Positions 7,307-16,276 of a stretch of DNA of 29,812 nucleotides are shown in pieces. Each line of letters starts with the position of its first letter. The stretch's first letter is position 1. The stretch comes from CAZIHO01 sp964538875. GTDB lineage: Bacteria; Pseudomonadota; Gammaproteobacteria; Chromatiales; Chromatiaceae. The position numbers and the translations under genes were made by a program. The notes under the pieces are model-generated. The model made no database searches and was not told where the DNA came from. It worked only from the letters and a program-made list of their open reading frames with translations. The stretch spans positions 1-29,812 of the forward strand of contig CAZIHO010000032.1 of assembly GCA_964538875.1 (NCBI GenBank). The letters are read 5' to 3'.

Positions 7307-10084
7307 ATGACCGCCGCCCCTGGCTCCCCCGGAATCCCCTTGGGACAAAGGTATCCCGCCCTAGTCGCGGCGCCCTTGGCGTTGCTGGGGATTTGGCTGG
7401 CCAGCGTCCTGGGGCTATTCGAGTCCATCGAAGGGATGTTGTACGACCAGCTCTGGCGCATCCAGTATGGCGCCGAGCGGGGTTCCCGGGTGTTGTTGAT
7501 CGAGGTGGACGCCCGCCGCCTGGACAGCGAGGATCCCCTGTGGAGCCGGCTGTTGGAGCAATTACAAGCCAGCGGCGCCCGGCCCCTGGTGTTCGGATTC
7601 GTCCCGCCCCGGGCCTCCACCGAGTTTTTTCAACGGGCCGCCGCCGCCCAGGTACTCCTGGCCCGCCGCCCCTTGAAGGACCCGGACCTAGCCGCCGGTG
7701 GTGATTGGGAACGGCTCCCGGCGGCGGCCCAGGGCCTGGCCCTGACGACCGGATTGTTGGCGCCGCCGGAACCGGCTCAGGGGGTCTACCGGCGCCACTG
7801 GCTCCAGGTAGCCCAATTCGGCACCCAAGGCACCAGTCCCTGGGCCCTGGCGGCGCACCAGGCGGGTCAGGAACTCCCAGGCGGCGACCAATTCCGTCTG
7901 GATTTTCGGGGTGGCAGTGCCCGCCTGGCCCGCTTGCCCCTGGACCAAGTGCTGGCCGGCGGCCTGGTACCGGAATTGACCCGTGACCGGGCGGTGCTGG
8001 TCAGCCTGACCCGTACCGACGATCCCACCCTGTATACGCCGGTGGGCGCCATGACACCGGCGGTATTCGACGGCCTGGCCCTGGACAGCCTCCTGAATGG
8101 CAGCGCCATCCGTGCTGGCGATCCTATCTGGCTGGTGCTGACCACCACGCTGGTCATGCTGGGCGGACTGATTCTGTTTCAGAAAGTGCCGGTCAACGGC
8201 AGCCTCTGGCTGGGGCTCGCCATCGGCCTGGCCTACACCGCCCTGGCCTGGGTGGTGCTGCTCCAGTTCAGTCAGTGGCCGCCCCTGGCGGAGATTCTCG
8301 CTGCCCACCTGGTGGCGGTGGGCCTGGTGCTACGCTACCGGGTGGCCCGGGAGGAACTGCGCGTCAAGGAATTGGTGGCGGACCTGGACACCCGCTTGGC
8401 GGAGCGGGTCGCGCCGGAAAGTTTTTACCAGGCGGATGACCACTGGGCCCACGTGGCCAGCATGGTCACTCAGTACCTCAACCTGCATCGCACCATCTTC
8501 CTGGAACGGGTGCCCGGCGATCACCGGCTCCGGGAAATCCGTGCCGTCGGTTGCAGCCTCCAGGACATCGACGAACTGCGCCGGGACTATGAGCGCACCC
8601 CCTACAGCACCGCCATCGCCGAACTGGGACCGGTCAAACTGGAGCGTTCCTATTTACGCCGGACCGAGGCGGAGGCCAACGAGGTCCAGTACCTGGTACC
8701 ACTGATCTTCGCCTCCGACGTGTTGGGCTTCTGGGCCTTGACGGTCCTGTCCCAGGAACCGGAACGGGTCCCGGAGTTTCTGGATCTGGTGGCCAACGTG
8801 GCGGAACGGGTCAGCGAACTGCTGCACTACCGGCACCGCTGGCGCCGCAGCGCCGCCGAGCAGCAAGACCCGCTGCGGGCGCTGATGCGCCTGGAGGGCA
8901 GCCGCTCCCTGTCCCGGAGCTTGGGCACCTCGGTGGTGGTTCTGGAGCAACGGGCGGCCCGCCTCCAGGAAATTTTCGATACCCTGCCAGACCATTGCAT
9001 TCTCTACGACCTGTTCGGCCGGCTGGTGATCGCCAATCAGCACATGGAGGGGCTGGCCCGGGAACTGGGCCTGCGTCCCTACGACAAGACCCTGGTGGAA
9101 CTAACCGCCCAATTGACCGGCACCGCCCTGCCGCAAGTCCTGGACTATCTGAGCTACGTGGTATTGCGGGGCGGGGAATTGACTCTGCCGGTGCCCCTGG
9201 CGGACGGCCGCCTATTCTTGCTGGGGCTACATGCCATCCACGCCACTGAGTTGGGCGCGGACCCTGACAGCGACCGGGCGGCGCCCCAGTCCCAGGACCG
9301 GCACGGGGTGCTCCTGGTGCTGAATGACGTTACCCGCTTCCGCTCCATCGACCGCCTGAAGGCGGGGGTGGTGGAGCGGCTGTTTTTCCAGCTACGCAAC
9401 GATCTGACGGCTCTGCACCTGAGCCTCGGCCTGCTGCGCGACCCCCAGTTGAGCCGGGCGGAACTGGACCAGATCCTGGCGACCCTGCACCTCAAGCTGG
9501 AACAGATCGGTCCGCGCCTGGTGGACACTCAGCAACAGTTATCGGCCAGTTGGGACACCCTGTTGAGCGGTGCCCTGGCCCGTTACCCGGTGGATGGCCT
9601 GGAGCCCCTGCGGGAGGCCCTCACCGCCCTGGCCACCGAGGGCACCCGGGCGGATATTCGGGTAGAATTTTCTGCGCCGCACCTCATGAATCTGGTACTG
9701 GCGGCTCCAGACCAGTTACGGGAGTTGTTCCGGGTCCTGCTGCGGCTTCTGTTCGACGACACTCCAGTGGGCGGCCGGCTGCTGCTCCGGGTCAACGAGG
9801 ACGCGGATGGGTTGGTCCATTACCAACTGACCAACCAAGGGCTGGGACTGGCGCCGGATCGCCTCACCGACGGCCGCGAGGATGCCGGCGGCCTGGCCGC
9901 CAAGTTGCGGCAACTGACCGGCCTGGCGGAGCGCTGGGGCGGCAAGCTGGAGATAGGCTCGGAGGAAGGGGCAGGACTGCGTTTCTCCCTGTTCCTGCTG
10001 ACCTTTTTGCCTACCCTAGGACTTTACGACCCCGCCAACCCGGATGGCACCGGCCGCCCGGGCGCCACCAGCGCTGGTCATTGA
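7307..10084 (+). CDS. CHASE2-GAF-PAS sensor protein with degenerate histidine kinase domain
   Basis: 925 residues from ATG 7307; an in-frame TTG at 7250 would add 19 residues but has no ribosome site. TM1 is at about 18-37. It is followed by a CHASE2-type extracytoplasmic domain (about 40-265, with SIEGMLYDQLWR and VLLIEVDARRLD) and three membrane helices (about 273-343), the classic CHASE2 layout. A GAF-like domain covers about 370-505 and a PAS-like domain 553-680. The kinase-like end is unusual. The H-box region (688-712) reads RLFFQLRNDLTAL with no phospho-acceptor His, the N-box Asn is not evident, and the G1 box reads TNQGLGL in place of DxGxG. Only a G2-like GGKLEIGSEEGAG remains (878-890). 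I infer a signalling pseudokinase. It sits just before a receiver protein gene and the CapC/CapB-type genes, so it may sense envelope state for them. Confidence 0.8.
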   Translation: MTAAPGSPGIPLGQRYPALVAAPLALLGIWLASVLGLFESIEGMLYDQLWRIQYGAERGSRVLLIEVDARRLDSEDPLWSRLLEQLQASGARPLVFGFVPPRASTEFFQRAAAAQVLLARRPLKDPDLAAGGDWERLPAAAQGLALTTGLLAPPEPAQGVYRRHWLQVAQFGTQGTSPWALAAHQAGQELPGGDQFRLDFRGGSARLARLPLDQVLAGGLVPELTRDRAVLVSLTRTDDPTLYTPVGAMTPAVFDGLALDSLLNGSAIRAGDPIWLVLTTTLVMLGGLILFQKVPVNGSLWLGLAIGLAYTALAWVVLLQFSQWPPLAEILAAHLVAVGLVLRYRVAREELRVKELVADLDTRLAERVAPESFYQADDHWAHVASMVTQYLNLHRTIFLERVPGDHRLREIRAVGCSLQDIDELRRDYERTPYSTAIAELGPVKLERSYLRRTEAEANEVQYLVPLIFASDVLGFWALTVLSQEPERVPEFLDLVANVAERVSELLHYRHRWRRSAAEQQDPLRALMRLEGSRSLSRSLGTSVVVLEQRAARLQEIFDTLPDHCILYDLFGRLVIANQHMEGLARELGLRPYDKTLVELTAQLTGTALPQVLDYLSYVVLRGGELTLPVPLADGRLFLLGLHAIHATELGADPDSDRAAPQSQDRHGVLLVLNDVTRFRSIDRLKAGVVERLFFQLRNDLTALHLSLGLLRDPQLSRAELDQILATLHLKLEQIGPRLVDTQQQLSASWDTLLSGALARYPVDGLEPLREALTALATEGTRADIRVEFSAPHLMNLVLAAPDQLRELFRVLLRLLFDDTPVGGRLLLRVNEDADGLVHYQLTNQGLGLAPDRLTDGREDAGGLAAKLRQLTGLAERWGGKLEIGSEEGAGLRFSLFLLTFLPTLGLYDPANPDGTGRPGATSAGH

Positions 10085-10124
10085 CCAGCTTTCATCCATC
10101 GCCTGTAGCGGTACAGTGGCCACC

Positions 10125-10511
10125 ATGGTTTCAGATCCAGCCCGCATCCTCATCATTGATGATGATCCCTTCATCAAGATGTTGGCGGAATTCATCCTCC
10201 GGAAGCGGGGCTATCAGGTTCGCATCGCCGCCCACGGGCGCCAGGGTCAGGAGGAAATCGCCACCGGCCCCCGCTATGACCTCATCGTGCTGGATTTGAT
10301 GATGCCGGAAATGGACGGCATGGCGTTCCTGCGCTGGCTGCGCGGCGAGGCGCACCTGACCACGCCAGTGCTGGTGCAAACCGGCATGGGGCCCATGGAC
10401 ATGGAACAGCGTGTACTAGCGGCGGGCGCCGACGACCTCATCCATAAGCCCTACGACGATGCGGCTCTAGTGGCCAAGGTCGAGGCGCTGCTGGCCAGGA
10501 ACCACCCCTAG
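10125..10511 (+). CDS. Single-domain response regulator (CheY-like receiver)
   Basis: 128 residues from ATG 10125; the frame is open further upstream, but that part overlaps the CHASE2 gene end and lacks family similarity. The full receiver signature is visible: acidic pair D12-D13 after ILIID, phospho-acceptor D57 in VLDLMMPEMDG, T86 in VQTGM, and K108 in HKPY. There is no output domain, so it must act through protein contact. Position suggests the preceding CHASE2 protein as input partner. Since that protein seems to lack the phosphorylated His, the phosphate may come from another kinase. The CapC-like gene starts 12 bases after the stop, so the two are probably co-transcribed, and direct control of the polymer machine is plausible. 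Confidence 0.9.
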   Translation: MVSDPARILIIDDDPFIKMLAEFILRKRGYQVRIAAHGRQGQEEIATGPRYDLIVLDLMMPEMDGMAFLRWLRGEAHLTTPVLVQTGMGPMDMEQRVLAAGADDLIHKPYDDAALVAKVEALLARNHP

Positions 10512-10523
10512 TCCGGCCCGCCG

Positions 10524-13500
10524 ATGGAGCTGTATCCGCTCCCGATCTTTCCCGAGGGTGGCCTGTCTGGCTCCATCATCACCACCGTTTGGGTGGGGAT
10601 CTGGGTGATCTGCTTTTTCAATCTGCGCTTCGGCTGGGTGTTATCCGGCCTGGTGGTACCCGGTTATCTCACCCCCCTGCTGCTGTCCAAGCCCCTCTCG
10701 GCGGCGGTGGTGCTGTTGGAGGGCTTTCTCACCTACGCCATCGTTTGGACCCTTTCCGAGCGTCTGTCCGGTGCCCGCACCTGGCACAACCTATTCGGCC
10801 GGGACCGCTTCTTCGCCCTGGTGTTAGCCAGCATCGCCGCACGTCTGGTACTGGACGGCTGGCTGTTGCCCCTGTTCGGCGCCTGGCTGGAGGAACATTG
10901 GCACATCGCCTTCGACTACCGCAACAACCTGCACAGTTATGGCTTGATCGTGGTGTCCCTGATCGCCAACCAATTCTGGAAAACCGGCTTCTGGCGCGGC
11001 CTGCCGCCCCTGTTCATCACCCTGGCGAGTACGGTGCTGATCGTCCGGTTCGGGCTGATGGAATTCACCAACTTTGGCTTCGGCGCCCTGGAATACGCCT
11101 ATAACGATCTGGCCTCGTCGGTGCTGGCCAGTCCCAAGGCCTACATCATTCTAATCGCCACCGCGTTCCTGGCGTCGCGCATGAACCTGCACTACGGCTG
11201 GGATTTCAATGGAATTTTGATTCCGTCCCTGCTGGCGTTGCAGTGGTATCAGCCGGAGAAAATCCTGGTCACGCTGCTGGAGGCGGGGATCATCCTCGGC
11301 CTGTCGGTGCTGGTGCTGCGCCTGCCGCCGTTCAATCGCATGAGCATGGAGGGGGCGCGCAAACTGCTGCTGTTCTTCAACGTGGGCTTCGCCTACAAGC
11401 TGATGCTGGGCCATGCGCTGCTGGCCTTCGCGCCCAACCAAAACATCACCGACTACTACGCCTTCGGGTATCTGCTGGCGACCCTGATCGCCACCAAGAT
11501 CCACGACAAGGACATTCTCGCCCGCCTGACCCGGTCCACCCTGCAAACCTCCCTGGTGGCGGTGGCCTACGCCAGCCTGGTGGGCTTTGCCCTGACCCTA
11601 GTGCCGGACCCGCGCCAGTGGCTGAGCCAATACTCCCCGCCAGCACCCACCGCCCAACTGTTGGAACGGAGCGATCAGGAGCTGTCCCAACGGCTGGAGA
11701 CGGACCGGGTCAATCTGTACCAGGCACGCACCAGCGCCTCCTTCCAACAGCCCCTGCCCAGCGAGGAACGGGCCATCCAAGCGGGCCTGGACGCCATCGA
11801 CCGGTATGGCCGGAGCGGCGACGCCAAGGATCTGGACCAGGCAACGGCGGCCTTCGCCCAGGTGGATTACCGGATCGAGCGCCTGGCCGGCGGTTATCTG
11901 TACCTGAGCCAGGACGATGCCACGCCGCCCCGCTACTGGGGCCTGCTGATCCTCGACCCCCAGGCCGCCGGCACCCTGCTGATCGAGGTGCCCCAGGCTC
12001 TGGAGGAAGCCCGTACCCTGGATGCGGCGCTGAGCCTGTTCAAGACCTTCCAAGCCCGGGGGCTATTGATTTCCGGCAGTACCCGGCGCGGCGCGGTGAA
12101 TCCGGCCGGCGATGTGCGGCTCAACCGGCGCAGTCCCTTCCACCTGGCCCATCGGCAACTCAACCGGGGCAACGCCCTCCAAGTACGCGCCTACCTGCCG
12201 GACCGGACCCCCCCGGCCGGGGCCGAGGAGCGGAATCCCAGCCTGTTGTGGGTCAAGGAAAGCCTGCCCAGGGGACTCAACCCAGGCCAGCTCAAGGAGT
12301 TGCTGGGCCAGTTCCAGATCCTCTGGGGCCGGCCGCCGGAACGCAATTTTCAGCGGGATGACAGCAACGAGGGCTTCGCCGAGTTGTTCCTGGCCCCGGA
12401 GGATCTGCGCCGCCTCATTTACCGTCCCCAGGCGGTGGAACGGGTGGAATCCGGGGTCGCCATCGACGGTCATCTCCAGGAATGGCTGCTGGATACCAAG
12501 GGCGCCATCGCCGACGCCGGCAGCGAAGCCTACCAGCCGGCCCGGGTCGAGGAACTGCTATTCCTGGACGAGGAGGTGCTCAGCCCCCTCCTGACCCTGA
12601 TCCGCACCCAATACCAAGGCGGCGACTGGAGCGCCACCGCCGCCGCCGAGTTGACCGCCATCGGCCGGGCCGCCGCGCTGCTGGACTATCGCCTGATCCA
12701 GTACCGGCATCGGGTCACCGGCCGGGATTTCCTGATCTTAGCGGAGCGGGAGGACCGGCCCCGGCGCCGCTATTGGGGCACCTATGTACTACGGCTGGGG
12801 CCGGTCCAGGATTACCTGGTGCAGGTGCCCCGGCCCCTGCAAGAAACCAATAGCTTCGAATTCGCCGTGTCCCTGTTCGAGACCCTGGAGGCTCGCGCCC
12901 TGCTGATCGCTGGCGCCCATCCCAAGGCCAACCTGGACAACAGCGCCGACCTGGTAACCCTGACCAACAAGACCAGCCTGTTCAGCCTGGTGTCCCAGGT
13001 GCTGGTGCGGGAAGCTGGCGACCAGCCCCTGGTGCTGGTGCAAAGCCGGGCGTTCGGCTACCGGGTGGACCGGCCGCCGCCGGACGCGGAAATCCTGGTG
13101 GCGGTGGATTCGGGGGCCGCCAGTCCTGCGCAACTGACGCCCCCCCAACTCCAGCTTTTGGAGCGCTTGAGCAGCGGGGCGATGCGCTGGCGGTTGGTGG
13201 ACGGCTCCCTCCAGACCCAAGGTTACGAGGTGGGCGGCGTAGCCCAGGCCCAGTACCTGACGGCCAGCCGGGGCAAATCCTTCATGCTGCTGTGGCTATC
13301 CCCCACCGCCCGCTTCGCCTATCGGCAACAGGACGAAAATCGCTGGCAGAACGCCCAGTTCCAGGCCGTGGAAATCCCTTCCTGGTCCACTGACCTGTAC
13401 CAGTTTCTGGACCGGCAGCGGGACTGGCGGCAAGCGCCGGACGGTATGAAGGACGACGTGGCCGCCTATCTCCGCCAGCCGGACGTGGTACGCCTGGCCC

Positions 13501-13721
13501 AGATCAAGGGGCACTGGCCGGGCTGGACCTGGCGGCGGCTGCTGGATACCAATTCCAAGCAAGCCTTCCTGGTGGCCAGCGATGCCCAACAGCGGTTGGC
13601 GCTAGTCGCCAATCTGGCACCCCGTGGCGAGGACAGCGTGACCCTAGACCGGAGCCAACTGTGGGACAGCCTGGCCCGCTATCTGGCGCGCCGCGCCGCC
13701 TGGCTGGAGTGGCCGCCGTGA
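10524..13721 (+). CDS. Double PgsC/CapC-type membrane protein with large duplicated extracytoplasmic region
   Basis: 1065 residues against about 150 for a typical PgsC/CapC. Residues 1-180 contain a CapC-like unit with GLVVPGYL (42-49), LTYAIV, a RFFALVLASIAARLVLD helix and HSYGLIVVSLIANQ (137-150). Residues 205-362 look like a second unit (GWDFNGILIPSLLAL, 225-239; KILVTLLEAGIILGLSVLVL). CapC works with CapB in making and exporting poly-gamma-glutamate. Residues about 365-1065 are hydrophilic and probably periplasmic, with an internal repeat: RYWG at 470 and 749, a VPxxLxE segment (489-494, 769-774), and LLISG (514) / LLIAG (793), all about 279 residues apart. The stop overlaps the next gene's GTG start (GTGA). 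CapC-type identity of the first 180 residues is firm. The second unit and the periplasmic role are inferred. Confidence 0.85.
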   Translation: MELYPLPIFPEGGLSGSIITTVWVGIWVICFFNLRFGWVLSGLVVPGYLTPLLLSKPLSAAVVLLEGFLTYAIVWTLSERLSGARTWHNLFGRDRFFALVLASIAARLVLDGWLLPLFGAWLEEHWHIAFDYRNNLHSYGLIVVSLIANQFWKTGFWRGLPPLFITLASTVLIVRFGLMEFTNFGFGALEYAYNDLASSVLASPKAYIILIATAFLASRMNLHYGWDFNGILIPSLLALQWYQPEKILVTLLEAGIILGLSVLVLRLPPFNRMSMEGARKLLLFFNVGFAYKLMLGHALLAFAPNQNITDYYAFGYLLATLIATKIHDKDILARLTRSTLQTSLVAVAYASLVGFALTLVPDPRQWLSQYSPPAPTAQLLERSDQELSQRLETDRVNLYQARTSASFQQPLPSEERAIQAGLDAIDRYGRSGDAKDLDQATAAFAQVDYRIERLAGGYLYLSQDDATPPRYWGLLILDPQAAGTLLIEVPQALEEARTLDAALSLFKTFQARGLLISGSTRRGAVNPAGDVRLNRRSPFHLAHRQLNRGNALQVRAYLPDRTPPAGAEERNPSLLWVKESLPRGLNPGQLKELLGQFQILWGRPPERNFQRDDSNEGFAELFLAPEDLRRLIYRPQAVERVESGVAIDGHLQEWLLDTKGAIADAGSEAYQPARVEELLFLDEEVLSPLLTLIRTQYQGGDWSATAAAELTAIGRAAALLDYRLIQYRHRVTGRDFLILAEREDRPRRRYWGTYVLRLGPVQDYLVQVPRPLQETNSFEFAVSLFETLEARALLIAGAHPKANLDNSADLVTLTNKTSLFSLVSQVLVREAGDQPLVLVQSRAFGYRVDRPPPDAEILVAVDSGAASPAQLTPPQLQLLERLSSGAMRWRLVDGSLQTQGYEVGGVAQAQYLTASRGKSFMLLWLSPTARFAYRQQDENRWQNAQFQAVEIPSWSTDLYQFLDRQRDWRQAPDGMKDDVAAYLRQPDVVRLAQIKGHWPGWTWRRLLDTNSKQAFLVASDAQQRLALVANLAPRGEDSVTLDRSQLWDSLARYLARRAAWLEWPP

Positions 13722-16276
13722 GCCTCCGTCACCGCATCGCCCTGGTTTGGCTGCTGCTCGGTCTGAGCGCCGCTGGGCTGCTCGGCCGGCCGGCCTTGGA
13801 CCGGCTATCCGGTGTCTGGTGGGACTGGCGGCTGCGTTCCACCGCCCTGCCCCTGGATGCGGAGGTCAGTTCCGCCATTGCCTATCCCCTAGCGGCGGGC
13901 GAGCATTGGCTGGAATTCGCGGTGCCACCGGCGACGCCGCGCCTGCGGGTGCTGATTAACGCCCAAGTACCCACGCCAGCGGTGGAACCGGACGGCCAAC
14001 GCTGGCCCCATGCCCTGGATTACCAACTGCTGGACGCTGACCGCAAGCTTCTCTGGGCTGGGCGCTATCACCAGGAAACCTCGGTGACCCGGTTCCGGGA
14101 CGCCAATGGCCACTGGTTTACCAGCGCCCTGTTCCTGGAGGAGGGTCAAGTCCCCAGCGACGGACGCCTGATCCTGTTCGACTTGACCCAGCGGCCGGGC
14201 GTCCGCCATCTGCGCCTGCGCCTGGCGGAGTTATCGGCGCCCCTCACCGGACTCCTGGCGCGGGCCTATGTGCCGGCCAAGCATCAGGACTTTCGCCTGG
14301 ACGCGCTGTGGCAGCGCATGACCGCCCAGGGGCAACTGCTACTGGCCCGGGGCTCCCTGTTTCCGACAGAACTGCTGCGCCCGGAAGAAAAGCGCAATCT
14401 GATCTTCAACCAGTGGGATCCCATCGCGCCCCAGGGGGTGCGGGGCCGGGACTATGAACTGGTGCCCCTCTACATTCGCCGGGAAATCGAGGGCGATCCG
14501 ATCCCCAGCGAACTTCCCCCAGGCCTATTGCTGGACCCGAACCACGACGGCGTGATCCCCATTCCGGAACAGGGCGGGCTACTCAAGCTGACCCTGCGTT
14601 CCCCCGGCCTGACGCCGCCGCCGGACTCCACCCGGGTGCGCCTCAATTGGTACGGACGAACCGCGACCCAGCGCTGGCAGGGGGAATTTGCCTGGAACGC
14701 CGGCGGCGAGGAGGGCTTGACCCAGCCGTTCCAGGGTGGCTTGCTGGTGGTTTCCCTGCTGGCCGAATCCACCGGACCGGCCCCCACCGGGCCGGCCCGC
14801 GACCCGTCCGGCCGCACCACCCTGGCGGCGCTGGGCCCGGCGCTGGTGGCGCGGGCCATGCTGCGGAACCCGGACGGCCAGCAACTGGACCTGACGCCGC
14901 CGGCCAGTTATCAGCGCAATTACCTGGCGAACGCCATCGAGCCGGTGGCATACGAGGTGCCCCATGCCGGGGGTAAGTCCACGCCCCTGCGTCTCGAATT
15001 GCGCCCGCCCCGGGTAGAGGAGACCCACCCCGGCGCCCGGGTGGAATTGCTGGACGCCGCTGGCAATACCCTGGCGGAACACCGGCTGGCGGTGCCCATC
15101 AGCCCATCCCGCCTGCACCGGCCGGCCGGCGATCCGGACCCGGCTCCCCTGGGCGAGCCGGTCCCGGTCTATTTCGATTTACCGGCCCAGGTCACCGGGG
15201 TCCGGGTGTGGGGAGAGGAGCCCTTGCTGGTAGCCGCCTACGACCAACCACCGGCGATGTCCAAACGGGAGCGCATTCCCGAGGATGCCTTCCTGGATCC
15301 CAAGGCGCTGGACTGGAGCCCCGGTTGGTTCCCCCTGTTGCCCATGGACGTGGACCGGCTGGCGTCGGACAACCGGCTGCAAGTCATCCAGGTGCAACGG
15401 CGCCCCCCGGACGACCTAGCCGCCCAGGCGCTGGCCAGTGGCCAATACCGCTGGCAAGACTATCTGCCGGAGGGCGCCTGGCTTGGCCAAGACCTGCTGA
15501 CCGCCGCCGAGCAAAGGGACGTCAGCCGGCCTGACGCCCTGGCCAGTCTTTATTGCCCCCTAGCGGCCCAGGGCGAGGCGACCTTGGAACTGCGTGGCCT
15601 GGGACGCCGGGATCTGTCCCCAACCCTGGTGTACCTGCGGGAGCGGGACACGCCGTTCCGTCTGACCCTATGGCTGGACGGCCGGATTTGGTATCAGGGC
15701 GAACACCGGGGCCGGCGCGGCGCCCCGCGCCTGGGTGCGGTGGCACCGGGCCGGCATCAATTACGCTGGGAGGGCGACGGCCAACTGTTGCTCAACCAGG
15801 TGGCTGACTGTACCGCCCCGGCCCTGATGCGGCGGCGGGGCCTGCGCCTGGACCGGGACCTGACCCTGACCATCGACAAACAAACCGCCGACGCCCTCAA
15901 CCTCACCGGACGCCTGTACAGCCCCCAGGGGATCGACCAACGGGCCCAACTCCAAATAGTCCTGAGCGGCCCCCTGCCCGAGCCGTCCCTGGAGCCGCGG
16001 CTGGGCTGGACCTTCCGCCGGCGCGACTTCGACCTGCGGCCGGCGGCTGGCGCTGGCAGCGCGGTCCTGTACGATTCCGGGCAAACCCTGGACGCCGGAC
16101 AAATGTTCGCCATTCCCCTGGACTTGGACGCGCCACCCGGCCGCTACCGGTTGCACATCCAGCCCGGAACGGGACCGGATGCCTATCTGGTGCTATCCAG
16201 CCTGGAGCCAGGGCTATTCGATGAATACCGCTTTTTCCGGGAGGAGTTACCCGATGCCGGTCCCAAGGGTCGTTAA
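13718..16276 (+). CDS. Membrane-anchored or secreted beta-rich protein of unknown family in the CapB/CapC block
   Basis: 852 residues from GTG 13718, which overlaps the CapC-like stop by four bases and has GGAG about 10 bases upstream; no later Met precedes the hydrophobic segment. Residues 3-9 are basic and 10-26 hydrophobic, so it is a signal peptide or an N-terminal anchor. The rest is hydrophilic, rich in Pro, Leu, Arg and alternating beta-type stretches. There are modules of the form RLTLWLDGRIWYQGEH ... APGRHQLRWEG (about 648-690) and, near 487-510, DLPAQVTGVRVWGEEPLLVAAYD, which resemble modules in the 1699-residue protein encoded two genes downstream. No catalytic motif is recognised. 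I infer a periplasmic scaffold or polymer-binding part of the export machine. The family is unknown to me. Confidence 0.8.
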   Translation: MSLRHRIALVWLLLGLSAAGLLGRPALDRLSGVWWDWRLRSTALPLDAEVSSAIAYPLAAGEHWLEFAVPPATPRLRVLINAQVPTPAVEPDGQRWPHALDYQLLDADRKLLWAGRYHQETSVTRFRDANGHWFTSALFLEEGQVPSDGRLILFDLTQRPGVRHLRLRLAELSAPLTGLLARAYVPAKHQDFRLDALWQRMTAQGQLLLARGSLFPTELLRPEEKRNLIFNQWDPIAPQGVRGRDYELVPLYIRREIEGDPIPSELPPGLLLDPNHDGVIPIPEQGGLLKLTLRSPGLTPPPDSTRVRLNWYGRTATQRWQGEFAWNAGGEEGLTQPFQGGLLVVSLLAESTGPAPTGPARDPSGRTTLAALGPALVARAMLRNPDGQQLDLTPPASYQRNYLANAIEPVAYEVPHAGGKSTPLRLELRPPRVEETHPGARVELLDAAGNTLAEHRLAVPISPSRLHRPAGDPDPAPLGEPVPVYFDLPAQVTGVRVWGEEPLLVAAYDQPPAMSKRERIPEDAFLDPKALDWSPGWFPLLPMDVDRLASDNRLQVIQVQRRPPDDLAAQALASGQYRWQDYLPEGAWLGQDLLTAAEQRDVSRPDALASLYCPLAAQGEATLELRGLGRRDLSPTLVYLRERDTPFRLTLWLDGRIWYQGEHRGRRGAPRLGAVAPGRHQLRWEGDGQLLLNQVADCTAPALMRRRGLRLDRDLTLTIDKQTADALNLTGRLYSPQGIDQRAQLQIVLSGPLPEPSLEPRLGWTFRRRDFDLRPAAGAGSAVLYDSGQTLDAGQMFAIPLDLDAPPGRYRLHIQPGTGPDAYLVLSSLEPGLFDEYRFFREELPDAGPKGR

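Noticed and set aside
11243..12361. A 372-codon plus-strand frame inside the CapC-like gene
   Set aside because: Out of frame with a protein that has recognisable motifs and an internal repeat; the translation is Gly/Pro/Arg low complexity.
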